Shown here: positions 34,141-46,284 of the stretch, piece after piece
Position numbering within the stretch: the first letter of the stretch is position 1
How the letters are laid out: each line of letters begins with the position of its first letter
Assembly: GCA_050084985.1 (NCBI GenBank)
Contig: JBITNC010000002.1
Location: 19,406,001-19,470,000 of the forward strand
DNA: 64,000 bases
Direction: 5' to 3'
Source: Nageia nagi
Taxonomy: Eukaryota > Pinophyta
Program-made: the position numbers and the translations under genes
Notes under the pieces: model-generated
The model's input: the letters and a program-made list of their open reading frames with translations, nothing else
Told to the model about the DNA's origin: nothing
Databases searched by the model: none

Positions 34141-34823
34141 TTACAAAATTTTATATTTTATGTTTAGTATGTATATCTATGGATTTTGTTATGTCTCTTT
34201 TATCTATGATAAATGAAATAAGTAGATATGATGTATATTTAAAAATAAATGTATGGCCATTTGAAGGATAAAAAGACCTTAACTTTTAAAAAAACTTCTT
34301 CATGTAACTCAGCATTAATGTTGATATTCCTATGGATCGAAAATGTGAAATGACTGTTTCATAACTATGTGCAAAACTATACATTTATTTTTATAATGAA
34401 ATTAGACATATGATGTAAGGAAGTGATATAATAAGTATAAAGTGTATCTTATATGAGATAACTTAACATGGATACTAGTTTAGTAGATTTAGGGACTTGT
34501 TTAAGACTATACTGTACTTCATATCTTGAATGCTTAAGAAAAAATATAAAATGTAGAAAGCATCCATAGAAGAAAAAGAGTAAGAAGAATAATTAATATC
34601 ATCAATTAAAATTTAATGTGTTATCAAATTATGAAGCAAAGAAAACCTAAAGATGATTAAGATCACAAAAACAAGATTATCAAGCAATGTAGAAATAAAA
34701 CAATTTAGTTTTTCTATAGGATATCACATATAAGCCAACATTAATGTTAATAACATTTTTAGTGTTGGGTTTTATGAAGATTTAAAAAGAAATCCTAATA
34801 CAAGACATGGTAGAAATAAAGAG

Positions 34824-34824
<1 letters not shown>

Positions 34825-34908
<84 letters not shown>
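34825..34908. repeat. (TA)n(GA)n compound microsatellite
   Basis: About 27 TA units (34,825-34,878) pass into about 15 GA units (34,878-34,908), followed by GAAA-rich sequence. Confidence 0.97.
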
Positions 34909-34912
<4 letters not shown>

Positions 34913-34979
34913 AAGATAAAGAAAAAGAAAATACACTTAATTATGATAACTAAAGAACAACAATGCTTATACCTCATAT

Positions 34980-36660
34980 CTTATTTTTGCTTAGGTTGAA
35001 AGCCACATATGAAATTGACTGAAGAATCTTTAACTTTAGCCTTGATAAAATTTGGAAAGGGATTTTTGAACATCATCAAATTCCTATTGTTCTCATGTTC
35101 TAGTATCATTATTTTTCTCCTTTTTATCATGTTGTGGAAATGAGATCTTACTTGCATCAACTAGGTCTTAAATCTTATGTCATAATTGAATAAATGTTTT
35201 AGTGTTATGTCCATGTTGTTGATGGTAATTGCAATACTGATCATTTTTGCATTCATTTGATACACCATTTTTGTAGCTTAGTTGATTTTTAATAGGAGTA
35301 GATAAAACAACAAATTTCTTCTTAATCAATGTTTCTAATACTTCACCAATATCATTATGAAAATGAGTGAATTATCTTAGAGTAATGGCTATTGGTCACT
35401 TTTTATAACCTTTTTTCTCTATTTTTTTCTCTTGCTCTTTTTCTTTGATTGATATTGATTTTGCATTTGTTCCTAATTTTTTTTTTCTTTCTTTATATCT
35501 ATCCTTTTGTAGTTTTCTCTAAGTGTTGGTGTGGTATCTTTTTTCTTTTTTATCCATTTTATTCGTGTTTCACATTATAGCAAAAATCTCTCTTTGTTAA
35601 TAATATTGTGAAGAAACTCATCCAAAGTCATTTTGTGATAATCATAGAAAAGTATTTGATTTTAATATTATAAAGAATAAATAAATACTTTGATTTTGTA
35701 CATATCACTAATGTTCAACTCAATGGCTATATTTATCTAATATTTCATGAACCTTTCAATTGATTGACCTTCCCTTTTTCTCATTTGTAAAAAAAAGAGA
35801 ATGTAATTTCCCTTGGAATGTACATTTTGTAATTATTTATAAATTCCTTTTTGAGCTATGCAAAATCTTATATAATCCCATGTGATAACGGTTAAACCAT
35901 TAAAGAGCTTCTTCATTTAATAATAAGGGAAATAACTTTGCATGCAAATCTTCATCCATGGTGATAAAAGATTATTCATCTACAAAAATATGTACATGCA
36001 TATTATTGGATCATCTTAATTATCATATTTTGTGAAATCAATATTTTTTGTAGGACCTATACAAACTTTGATTTGATTCTTATACATAAAGTATTAGTAG
36101 TCTTTCTTCCCTGGTTCTCAATTTTGTCAAGTGATTTCTCCAAGGATATCATTCTTTACCATAATTGTTGAGCTTATAATGGCATTTGTGATTGCACATT
36201 TTTTAATAAACGTGAGGTTGCTTCATAGGATTTTCTTGAATAACCTCATATTCTCTAATATGCATTATAGGTCCAAATTTTGTAAAAGTTCCTCTTTTAG
36301 AATTTTTATCTTGCATAATCAATCATTTTGTATGGTTAATTTATCATATGATGTCATCATTTGTTAATTTAAGTAACTCTTTTTCATTGAAATATTTTTC
36401 ATTCTCTACATTTAATATTATTTTATTGATCCGTCCATCCAATAATTGGATCCATTGCTTCTTTTATTAATGTATGAAATTCTTTTCTTCTCTTTTCTTT
36501 ATTAATTTCCATATTTTCCTTATTATCATTATTTCCAACCACATATTCTTTACCCTTAGGATCAAATGTTCTCATTTCTTTAGCATGATGGTCTTTGAAT
36601 TGCTTTAATTGTATCTTGTAGAAAATAGTATTTCCTTTCATTGACCAATTATTTATGTAG
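34980..36660 (-). pseudogene. Ty3/gypsy-type gag, degraded (element D)
   Basis: The minus strand reads QYCNYHQQHGHNTKTFIQL near 35,190-35,250, which matches the gag zinc knuckle (YC.YH...GH.T..C..L) with one Cys replaced by Phe, followed by DLVDASKISFP. Upstream (35,600-36,100) are capsid-like pieces including MRKREGQSIERFMKY, the position of the REGES...Y..RF helix. 36,423-36,641 is open and charged (KDHHAKEMRTFDPKGKEY) and would be the N-terminal part. No pol is seen on the downstream side, so this is a gag-only fragment. Confidence 0.6.
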
Positions 36661-37006
36661 GAATGATCCCTAAGCTAGAAGTAATTGGACATGATTTAAT
36701 TATCTTCTAACAACCAATCTAAGTATGGTTGTAATGTTTCATTTATCAAGTCTTGAAACTCTTTTTGAAGCTCCTCTTCTTAGTTAAGTTTTCCTTGAAG
36801 ACCTACTTCATCTTCAAAAGAAATATCTTCTTCATTATCACCTCTCTATTCATTAAGGACTTCCTCCATTTGTATTGGCTTTTCTTATGAATTATCTTTA
36901 AAATATTTACCATTTTGATAAATTGATAAGCACTTTCTATCAAAATCCTAATTAGGAAATGTAAATGCAACAAATGGTGGGTACCATTATGTTGAATGAA
37001 TGTTTA

Positions 37007-37043
<37 letters not shown>

Positions 37044-39340
37044 AAAGGAGAGTCCTATTGATAATATGATAAGAAATACATAACAACACATAAAAATAAT
37101 CTTATATGTAACTATAAATAAATATGAAGTAATTATATATAGACCATTGGATCAATATTCAAGTGATGCATTATGAAGAAATGGATCAAGAGAGATAAAT
37201 AATTGTCACCTTACCTAGATGAATGAATGTATATGTATCTATAGATACTTTTTGATAGAAGTGAGACCTTGGCATACGACATTTAGAGTTGATCAAGATC
37301 ATAGCTTAGCATCAATGCTAGATACAGTTTCACCACATACTTCAGCATCAACACTTATAGGAGAATCTACCCTAAGGCTTCTATAGATTAGTGTGCACAT
37401 CCAAGATCTAGTAGCAGTATAGTCTAGCATATAATTACAAAAGATAGAATGATAAATGTTTGGATGATAGAAAGATCCTGATCTCAATAGGTGGTGTTGA
37501 GAAACACCTAAATGATACGTGGTACTAGCTATGGAGATGAAATCTTCGTTAGCTTTTATAAATAACATATTCATGTTTATATATGCAAGAGAACCACCAT
37601 AATGCATGCTTATAGGCAACATTGATATTAGTGTAGCTTACATAATATTAGATAACATTACATAAGAAAATTCTTTAAGTTGGGTAACATAATCAAAATA
37701 TTATTATAATGAGATATAAGTAATATGATAATTAATTAAGGATACTAGGGGAGGCTAAATTAAGTGTAAACAAACCCCATCATTATTAATATCCCATTGT
37801 TACTCTAAATAACTTAATATAGGTCCTCAATAAGTATTTTACTAAATCCCCTCCTTTAAAAAAAGATTGAAATAAGTAAAAAAATATTTTGAAAGATCCA
37901 CAACCTCTCATAAAAGATTTCATGATCATAGTCACTATATTATAATTTTTTTAAATGGATTCATATTCAGGAAGTATAACACAAATGAATTGATAAATAT
38001 TGCTAAAATATAAAGTTTAAGATCCTAGAACAAATTTAACATAACATCAAGATGATAATTTCTAAAAAGTACAAAGTCCTTTATTTTAAAGTTGATAAAA
38101 AATAATCAAGTATGATATAAAAGGCTTCAATTACTCCAAAAATGCTATAAAAACTATATGCTAAAAATGATCTAATATATTTCTCTAAAATATTCCATAA
38201 TGCTCCATGATACTACTCTAGGATACTTTGAAATGCTCTATTACATTACTTCATATTACTTCTCCATAATGTTCCCAACTCTTTCAGGTACATTAAATAC
38301 TCCATAAAGCTTATCCAAAATGGAACTTCGAAATGTTTGTCTAAAATACACAAGATTATTATTCCAGTTTACTAAAAAATTCTCCAAAATGGAACTCTTA
38401 ATACTTTAGAAAAACAAAAAGAAAAACTACTTTGGTACGCTTCAAAGAGTTGCTCCATGCTTCAAAATGTTCTGTAGAGGAATCTTTGAATGAAAATGAA
38501 TTTACAAGGAGTATTGACTCCCTCAATTACCTTTTTACCAACATTTAATTGTTCTATTCAAGAATGTGCTTGAATTCTATCTTTTTCAAAATTAGAATAT
38601 AAACAAGACAGCACATTTCCTATACCATTCAGACGTGGAAAACTTTCGAGTGCATAGGGTACAGAGAAGCTCTACAGGGAGTAGTACTGGTTAGGAAGGT
38701 CTACAACAAGTTGACAAACGGACAACCTTGCATATTTATTACCTCACATGTTCGCTTTCTATGCTCCCCAAATGTAAGGCTCCTTTTTACTGTTCACCCT
38801 CACCTTTTTACAGGGACAAGAACACAGTCAGTAATACACGACTTTCTTGCGGTCCAATTGCAGTCCTGCAAAAGCAATGGCATGACATCAATATATTGTA
38901 ATTAAATTATTGGCTCATGGACTTCCTGAGCTAGTTTTGGTCTTAATCGTTAGGCAGATTTGGACTATTTCGTTTGAGTGGAAGCGAAAAATGTAAAATA
39001 AATGAAGTGCATATCACTGTCATTATTTGAGAACTGGAAAAATAATTTAGGAGGAATTGATGGAAGAATAAAGATAATGGAAGGAAGAAATCATCAAGAA
39101 ATCCTGAAATTAATAAAGATTAAAAGTTTGGATACATATACAAGACATTGAAAATCGATGAAAGCAGTAATTATAGTTATTTGAAATACCAATCCAAATC
39201 CAATGCATAACACACTGTTTCTGTATGCACAAAATTACATCTTCAAAAAAATAAATAAATCAATTGAGCTCGTACCCACTGTGTACAATTCAATAGACTA
39301 CATATTCTACAACTCAAAATTCTTTATTTCAGGCTATGAT
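36661..39340. other. Non-coding interval; includes a (GT)n microsatellite
   Basis: The GT run covers 37,009-37,038. The minus-strand ORF at 37,299-37,622 (107 aa) has no recognisable motif and may lie in the leader of element D. 37,650-38,640 is AT-rich with loosely repeated CTCCATAATG-like words. From about 38,600 to 39,340 the composition becomes more mixed, consistent with the downstream flank of the MYB gene. Confidence 0.5.
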
Positions 39341-39345
39341 TTTAT

Positions 39346-41150
39346 CTACTGAGTGCTGATACTCTGAACACCAGAATTGTTGTAAGTCACTGAGCCTTCT
39401 GCGACATATTTGAGCATGTTGCTCCAATAATCTCTGCCATTCTCGGAAGTATGCATATCTATAGTTTGCATGGAATCTTCTGGTAAATCCAAGAAAAACT
39501 CAGGCTGAATTGCATACAATCCATTACTGGTTGGAGTAGTAGTATCTCTGCTGCTGCACACATCGGGGACCAAATCAGATTCGTTGAAAATATTTGTAGA
39601 AGATGTGGAGGAAATAAGAGCCGGTACAGAATCTGAATAGCTCTTAGAAATCCCAAATAATTTCTCAGGCCACAATAGCGAAGCATCCAAAGCCAGTGAG
39701 GAGTTAATATCATGGCTTTCCGAAGGCTGCAACATCAACGTCGAATCATTCAACAAATTTTTAGCAGAAATCAGACAATCCTTCGTGTTGATCATTGAGG
39801 TTGAATGGGGTGCAATGTTAGTGTATTGCTGCTCTAGTTTGATGTTGGATGAAGTATTTAGGCCATGCAGGGTGGAAGTGGGGGACGAGTTCTGTGTATT
39901 CTTCATGATTTGAGCTTGGGATTGCAATTGTTCTATTGCTTGGGACACTAAAGTATTATTGTTATTTTTGTCTGGAGATCCTAAATGGTTTTCTGGGTAC
40001 TGGCTCCAAATCTGAGAAATGGTAGGATTGGTGGTACAGAACTCTCGCCTAGATAACGAATTCTCAAGTTGAGATCTCATCAGATGCTCATGAATTGCGC
40101 CTGCATTCTGATTATCGGTTTGCTGCTGCTGGATCATGGATGCTGAGACAAGCCTCAGATAATATTCTGCGGCCATAGCTTCCTGCAGCCTGGCATTCTC
40201 CAACCTGGCGGTCATGTGATCCAGAGCAGCAGGGCCGAGAAACTGATTCATATTGGTAAAATCGATGAGATCCATCCTAGGCCTGTGGGTTACTGGGTCT
40301 ATCCCCATCTGAAGCAGGCGTTTCTTGAGGTGGGTATTCCAGTAGTTCTTTATCTCGTTATCTGTTCTCCCAGGAAGATGAGCAGCTATGGCAGACCACC
40401 TGCACACATCCCCATAATCAATTAATCAAAACTTACAGAAAATATATTGCTTGGCTCAAAAAAATCTCTGAGACAGAATAACAGCAGCTTATATTTATTG
40501 ACCATAACTTACTTGTTACCCATAACGCCATGAAGTTGAATGATGGTTTGCTCTTCTTCGAAAGAAAATTTGCCTCGTTTGATGTCCGGCCTGAGATAAT
40601 TAGTCCATCGCAGCCTGCAGCTCTTCCCGCACCTCAACAATCCTGCAAACAATCATCACAATACACATATCAGATCGAACTTTCATACCACAAAATTCCA
40701 TAATCCTAATTATTCACACTAAAACATAACTTAAATTACCAAACGAGTGCTCATAATAGAGGAGATCCAGCTTCAGTAAGGCACACCACAAAAGGTCAAA
40801 TAATATCGAAATGTAAGCCACAAACTAATAAACGACATAGCACATGTTTAATATCTCTTAGAACTGCACAACCTTACGAAATCTATCTAAACAAAAATAC
40901 AACAGTCCTGTGACAAAGTCCTGGGGATTCTATACACCAAATTTGTCCCTCATGGACGTCAAAATTCAATCCAAACTCTACAACATTGTAAATAATCTTC
41001 CTAAAAATCTCCACTACCTGCTTGTTTGGGAAGTGCACGCCAGCTTCCATGGCCATGGCGCTTAATATAATCAATAAGCTTCTGATCCTCTTCAGGAGTC
41101 CATGGCCCTTTCTTAAGACCATCCTTATCACAACATGGCGCTCGACCCAT
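39346..41150 (-). CDS. R2R3-MYB transcription factor, three exons
   Basis: The gene reads on the minus strand as exon 1 41,150-41,018 (133 bp), intron 1 41,017-40,643, exon 2 40,642-40,513 (130 bp), intron 2 40,512-40,400 and exon 3 40,399-39,346, giving 438 codons plus TAG. All junctions are GT-AG, and 133/130 bp are the canonical first two exon sizes of plant R2R3-MYBs. The protein starts [21 protein letters not shown]2 carries its three spaced Trp ([25 protein letters not shown]). R3 has the usual Phe at its first position plus two Trp ([20 protein letters not shown], then YWNTHL). The bHLH-binding pattern is not seen in R3. After the MYB domain comes [14 protein letters not shown], a linker common in several subgroups, including regulators of cutin and suberin, so the subgroup stays open. 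The C-terminus is Ser/Gln/Asn-rich with acidic patches near the end ([12 protein letters not shown]), a likely activation region. It binds DNA in the nucleus. No lesion is visible. Confidence 0.95.
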
Positions 41151-41183
41151 TATACCAAAACCTCCAACACAGATTCAGAAAAT

Positions 41184-41207
41184 CAACAACAACAACAACA
41201 ACAACAA
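41184..41207 (-). repeat. (CAA)n/(TTG)n tract in 5' UTR
   Basis: A CAA triplet run on the plus strand (TTG on the transcript strand) lies 34-57 bp upstream of the MYB start codon, so it probably falls in the leader. Confidence 0.85.
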
Positions 41208-41310
41208 ACACAAATCACTCCCTGAACTGCTTACCAAATATATTCAATTTTACCCAATGTCCATTCAAACCCAAAATCGCCCCACACCACAGACTTTGTG
41301 ACAAAGATCA

Positions 41311-41324
41311 TATAATTATAAAAT
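41311..41324 (-). promoter_or_regulatory. Candidate TATA box of the MYB gene
   Basis: On the minus strand TTTATAATTATA lies about 165 bp upstream of the ATG, leaving room for a 5' UTR of ordinary length. AT-rich background makes chance matches common. Confidence 0.35.
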
Positions 41325-41675
41325 CTGGAGCTCTATGAGCCTCTGTATTCGCTTGAAATGACGGAAGCTACAACTGTAGTTTAATAGGGTTCGGGAGATG
41401 TGTAAGTCAACCGCTGGAATGGGTAAGACAAATTGGCGACCGTCCAAACTGTCTACGTCCCGTGTTTGGCCAACTCGGCAATGGCAACGTGTCCATCTAC
41501 TGTTTTCACTTTTAATGAGCTTCTCTGTATTTTGATATAAGGAAGAAAGTGACGGGCTCCTTCGCACGAAAATAAATTCCACGAACCTTTTTATAAAATT
41601 TTTATTTAACCCCCCCGTTAAAGTTACTTATTCCTCTACGTTTCTTGAGGGGGCATGTCGTATGTGCACTCGTTC

Positions 41676-41697
41676 GTGTTACGTGACGCCACGTCGC
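41676..41697. promoter_or_regulatory. ACGT-core cluster upstream of MYB
   Basis: TACGTGAC (41,680-41,687) and CCACGTCG (41,689-41,696) are two ACGT cores nine bases apart, about 530 bp upstream of the MYB start. ACGTG cores are the core of bZIP-bound ABRE/G-box elements. A further ACGTG (AACGTGTCC) lies near 41,485. Confidence 0.4.
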
Positions 41698-41699
41698 CC

Positions 41700-43783
41700 C
41701 CAATTCACCCTCCAACATCTACCAAACATAACGCAAGTGGGCCTCCACACTCATTTCGTCTCATCAGATCTGAAAATGTATGTGAAGTCTTGTGGTTGAT
41801 TGGATGCTACCCAACATCTCCCCTTAAACACAGCAACATTTCTTTCAGGATCTTTTTTCTAAGCGAGAAATTGTGGCATCCAGTCCAACAAGATAACCTA
41901 ATGATCTTATTCAAATCAAACACAAAGATTTTGGTTATTAACTTAAGTGGATCTGTCTCTAACCATGTGGACTAATGACTATACAATTAGCGTTCCCTTT
42001 GGGTTGAAAATCTTCAAAGTGGATGACTTTCCAAGTCTAGTTTCAAAAAAATAATGTTCTTTGATGAACTTATATAATTTATTATGTATAAATTTTTTTT
42101 TATAGACTAATCTAAGAATTCACATTTTTTTGCATCGATGTATTGTTGTTAGGCTTAAAGTTTCATCGTTGCACCATCTCTACTGAGATTTATTATGTAT
42201 AATTTTAAAATTAAAAGTGATATATTGTATTCTATTTTTTTTAAATGAAAATTGTTTACTTTTTATTCAAAGTGAAGTTTTAAGGTTATATATAATATAT
42301 AATTAAAAACTAACGAAGTTAAAATTATGATATATTTGTTTAATCAATATATATCTTTATAAAAGTTAAATAAAATTATGATTTTTAGAGTATACATATA
42401 ATATCTCATATACAAATTACAAATTGCAAAAAAGTAATTATTTTTTTTATAAAGATGATACTATCAAAATTGAAAGAAAATGAACGTATTATAATATAAT
42501 CATTTTGTTCTTTTTTTTAATGGAATTTGTAGGTTTGAAGACTTGATTTAGTGATCAACCCATGCTATGAAGAGGTAGTGATCCATTTTCAAATCCCTAA
42601 AATCTCATAGAATCAAAAGGTATATTGTATCAACACAATCATCTATGTTAAAAAATTTACCGACTAATATGATTTGAACCTACTAAGAATAATATAACTA
42701 ATTATTAAAAAATTGTAATTTACCTAAATACTATAATAAATGAAATTTATTTTTTCTTTACTATTTAATTATAAATCCTAATTTTATTAAAAATAATTAT
42801 TTATGCATAAATGATATAGACAATTATGATTAAACATCCTACAAACTCATTGAATTTAAAAGACCTTAAAAAGACATCCTATCATACACTCTACTTTAAA
42901 AACAGATAAAGAGACAAAACACAATTTAAAAGAGACACTAATTGACACTCCGAACTTTAATTATAATTATCTGGTACGCTTTATTACCAAATCCCAATTA
43001 AATAATTATTTGACCATTTGAATATGCAGCGGTTTTTTTTAATGAGGAATGAAATATGGGGATACGTAAGGTAAGCGTGACGTCATTTGTCCCCTCGCAG
43101 GTCAAATGACGGTAACAGTGACAAGTGTCGTGTAAGGTGGAATCTCGACCTTGTGACGTAGTGAATAGTTGTGATCCATTATGATGCGTTCACAGTTTAA
43201 AAAGGCACACATGTTTTTTATTAAAAATATCTTAGTACAGTTAATATGTTTTTAATATTAATCCAAGTTTCTTCTTATGTGGGGACAAGAAAGTTCAACA
43301 CCAAAAGTAAACTCATCCTCCCGAAAAGCAAGGTAGATTGTTCGGTAAGCCATCAATTTATAATTTCTTTTTGTTCTTTTTTTTTTTTCTTTTTAACTTA
43401 GTAAATCTATGTTAACAATACTGAAAAAATAGAGCATTTTATTTTTAAGATTTTAAGTTTCCCTTTGGATATTCATATTAATAAACTTAAAAATAAATAA
43501 AATCAAAATTGTTATTATTGAACACTAGGATAAGTAGTTTGTAATTGTATATGTAAAATTTTTAATATTATGAGTTTTTGTCAAAATTTAGTTTAATACA
43601 TTGGAATTGGTTGTTATAGAAAAAAAAAAATTATGCTATGGTTTGCTTTAGTGCATAAGTTGAACTATTGGCCTAGGGTCTCACATCGTATTGAAGTTTG
43701 TATGAGATTTCTTCAATTCCTTTAGTTTTAAGTGTCACATCAACGAGTTCCCACTACGTTGAAGGGCTTAGTTTCCTTTTTTA
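41700..43783. other. Intergenic, AT-rich
   Basis: No gene is supported. The first few hundred bases keep CpGs and probably belong to the MYB promoter region. 42,000-43,000 is AT-rich with no frames. The ORF at 41,655-41,975 lacks motifs and overlaps the ACGT cluster. Confidence 0.5.
43070..43165. promoter_or_regulatory. Cluster of TGACG/TGACGTCA motifs
   Basis: A palindromic TGACGTCA at 43,078-43,085 is followed by a TGACGG near 43,107 and a TGACGTA at 43,154-43,160, with a GGTCAA (W-box complement) at 43,100. These fit bZIP and WRKY sites. No gene start is visible beside them: the MYB start is 1.9 kb away and the downstream neighbour is a LINE. Confidence 0.35.
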
Positions 43784-44785
43784 ATGGATTCCACCTATTC
43801 AACAGCTTTAACACAGTTGAAGCTTCTAGAAGGAGCAATGGCATCCAAGGAGGCCCTAGAAGTTCATCCCAAAGGTGTACAACGAGGTAATCCCTTTGTT
43901 CATGATGTTGACATCCATGTTGATGATTTTAACAATGCTTGTGGTTGGCTAGAAAGTCATACTCTGATAAGATACTTTCTAGGTCATATCCCTACGAACT
44001 TTGTAATTCATAGTTGGGTTCAACAATACTCAACTTCATATGGAGTTGAAGTTAAGGGTATTCAAAACCTCACGAAGGCTTTTTTCCTCTTTCATTTTCC
44101 CCATGAAGACCATGTCAAATCTATTTTTGATCATGGTCCCTAGTATTTCAAAAATGTGCTCTTGTTTTTCAACATTGGATGGGAGATTTCTTTGTTGATG
44201 AAGAAGCTCCATTGGAAATATTCATTTGGGTTGAACTCCCCAGACTCCCAATTCCTCTTTGGCCCTTCATGGAAAGAATCATGGCTCCTTTAGGTACCTT
44301 CATCTGTATTGAGCAACCTAAGTTCTATGGAGTTTACCCTTATAAAAGGGTCTATGTCAAAATAGATTTATCCAAGGCTCTTAGGGACCATTTGGTCGTT
44401 AAAGTTGGTAACAACTCATACTATTATAGGTTGGTTTATATCAACCTTCATAATACTTATTATTAATACTAATCAACTGAGCATAAAATTAGGAATTACC
44501 CTCTCATGGAGGGTAGATTCAAAACCCATAATCAGTCGATAATGGCTCTTGTAGCCCATGCACCACACCTTGCTAGTAAACCTCATACCCTAAACACCAG
44601 TAATGGGAATAATGATTCCTTAGGAAAATGGACCACGATGAATAATAAGAAAAATCGTAATACTCAACAAGGTGCCAAGCCTTTTGGACCCGTTATTTTC
44701 TCTCAAGGGAACGTTCAGATAGCCCTTTCTTCTCAATCCACCACTCCAAAGCTGCCCTTGCAAAGACTACTATATCTATAAGTTT
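43784..44785 (+). pseudogene. LINE ORF1, DUF4283-like RNA-binding protein
   Basis: The first frame reads SHTLIRYFLGHIPTNFVIHS, FFLFHFPHEDHVKSIFDHGP and, after a stop, PLEIFIWVELPRLPIPLWP and VYVKIDLSKALRDHL. This is the plant LINE ORF1 layout (L.G.F.G..P, LF.F..E.D...V...GPW, WV.LP.LP...W, V.VE.D.SKPL). The CCHC knuckle that should follow is degraded: the cysteine positions are Tyr around 44,445-44,500. Two frames are needed, so it is not functional. Confidence 0.75.
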
Positions 44786-45069
44786 AACACCCATCACCAC
44801 TATTAATCCTCAATGACTTATTTTGGAAGTTAAATACAAAGATGCTTTAATGTGCCCTAGCAAGTCCTAGAGTCCTCTAAGAGGTGGGTCTGCTAGTCAA
44901 TAGGAGAAATGCTCTTTTAGCATGTTCGTTGGCACTAATCATGCAAACTTTATTGTAAACCTTTATGCTTCCCTTAGGGAGCTAGGGGATACTGAGGATT
45001 TTGATAATGATATTGGTGATGATGATGAGCTCGATGGTGATATGAACCTTAACTCTACATAATATTCTT

Positions 45070-45278
45070 TTATGTCATAGAATATTAGAGAGTTGATGGA
45101 CCTAGTTCGAAAATATTTGGTCTGTAGTGAAATTGCTAAAGTAACTAGTCTCTATGGGAAACTAGATTTTCTTTGACTCCAAGAAGTTAAAATTTCAAAA
45201 TTTAACCTAGAATGTGAAGGTATTGATATAACTAATACAATTCTAAACACTATCCTATAGCATTACTTTACTCCACAA
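45070..45278 (+). pseudogene. LINE endonuclease, N-terminal part
   Basis: The segment reads a stop plus NIREL (normally SWNIRGL), RKYLVCSEIAKVTSLYGKL and DFL, then a stop before LQEVKIS. This is the start of the APE-type endonuclease, with the catalytic Asn and the LQE Glu still present. It breaks off at about 45,270 and resumes near 46,290. Confidence 0.72.
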
Positions 45279-46259
45279 ATTGGTGTGTGATAACAAAGAG
45301 GTAGCCTTCTTTTCAAAATATTGGTGATCTTTCTTCATTCCTCATCTTACACTCCATTAGTGAGGTAAAATCAAGAGAGAGTATAAATTCCCTACTTGAT
45401 TTGTTTTTGGATTATTTCATAAGTAGTACTAACATATTTTATTGATATGTGTTGGTTCATTTTAAAAACATTATGCTTAAATGATGCAATTTTTTATATA
45501 TACTAACCTTTTTTTAGTTGCAATTGTTCACATTGCTTAGCATATTGCTAATTCTAAAAAAAATGGGAATGAAAGTATATACAAAAATTGCATTTTCTTC
45601 AAATAATACTCTATTTAAAAAAAAAATTATCTCAAATAAAAAAGAGGGAAAATATTGTACTTTACAATGTTATAGAGTAGTATGTCATAAGAAGTTTTTT
45701 CTAATATTTTCTAAAATATGTTGTAAGAAGGTTACATTTTCTTTACAAAAATAACACATAGGCATGTATATATTTCCTCCTAAATTTGGGATGGAAGCAT
45801 GTTTATTTTTTGAAATCCTTGAATTTGTAGTATGTTCATTACAAATACAAAGTATTGGGCATTTTTTTTGGCTTGGCACCTACTATCATGACCCTTTCCT
45901 CCTCTCATTGGTAGCACTGTAGATCATGGCATTTGTAGCAAGATTTGAACATACATAGGCATAGCCCCTCCTTTGTGGCTACTATGATTCAAGCCTGCTA
46001 CCATCCACCTAGCTTGGTAGCGCTATGCATCCTATTTTTATTCCTTTCCTTGCAATCGTCACCCATTGCTTTCATCACCCTTTTACCCAATGTACAAAGG
46101 CATGACATGCACTCTCTTTTACCTAAGGGGCATGCTCATGACATGGACTGTAGGACAAGTTACATTATCATATTCACTTAAATACTTAAGGTATCAAATG
46201 ATACCCTTAAGTATTAGTGAACTTACATAGAAGATTATTACAAAACCTTTACAATATTG
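45279..46259. mobile_element. Unclassified ~1-kb insertion in the LINE endonuclease
   Basis: LINE protein homology stops before and restarts after this block. Flanking sequences CATTACTTTACTCCACA (45,261) and CATTATACACTCCAACA (46,260) resemble each other and may be a diverged target duplication of about 15 bp. Near the right end is a hairpin (46,181-46,215). Short ORFs inside show no motif. Class unresolved. Confidence 0.5.
46181..46215. other. Strong hairpin, 15-bp stem with 4-nt loop
   Basis: AATACTTAAGGTATC and GATACCCTTAAGTATT are complementary apart from one bulged base, around an AAAT loop. Confidence 0.85.
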
Positions 46260-46284
46260 CATTATACACTCCAACAGAATGTGC

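Noticed and set aside
34795-34977. 60-aa ORF over the (TA)n(GA)n tract
   Set aside because: Pure low-complexity translation (SLSLSL, YIYIYI).
37299-37622. 107-aa minus-strand ORF as a gene
   Set aside because: No motif, no splice or promoter context, and it lies just upstream of a retroelement gag, so leader sequence is more likely.
39459-39713. 84-aa minus-strand ORF within MYB exon 3
   Set aside because: An alternate frame of the MYB coding sequence with no independent evidence.
41655-41975. 106-aa plus-strand ORF upstream of MYB
   Set aside because: No recognisable domain and it overlaps the ACGT promoter cluster. Chance ORF.
46181-46259. Helitron 3' end
   Set aside because: A hairpin is present, but no CTRR terminus follows within the expected distance and no TC start is identifiable at the left.
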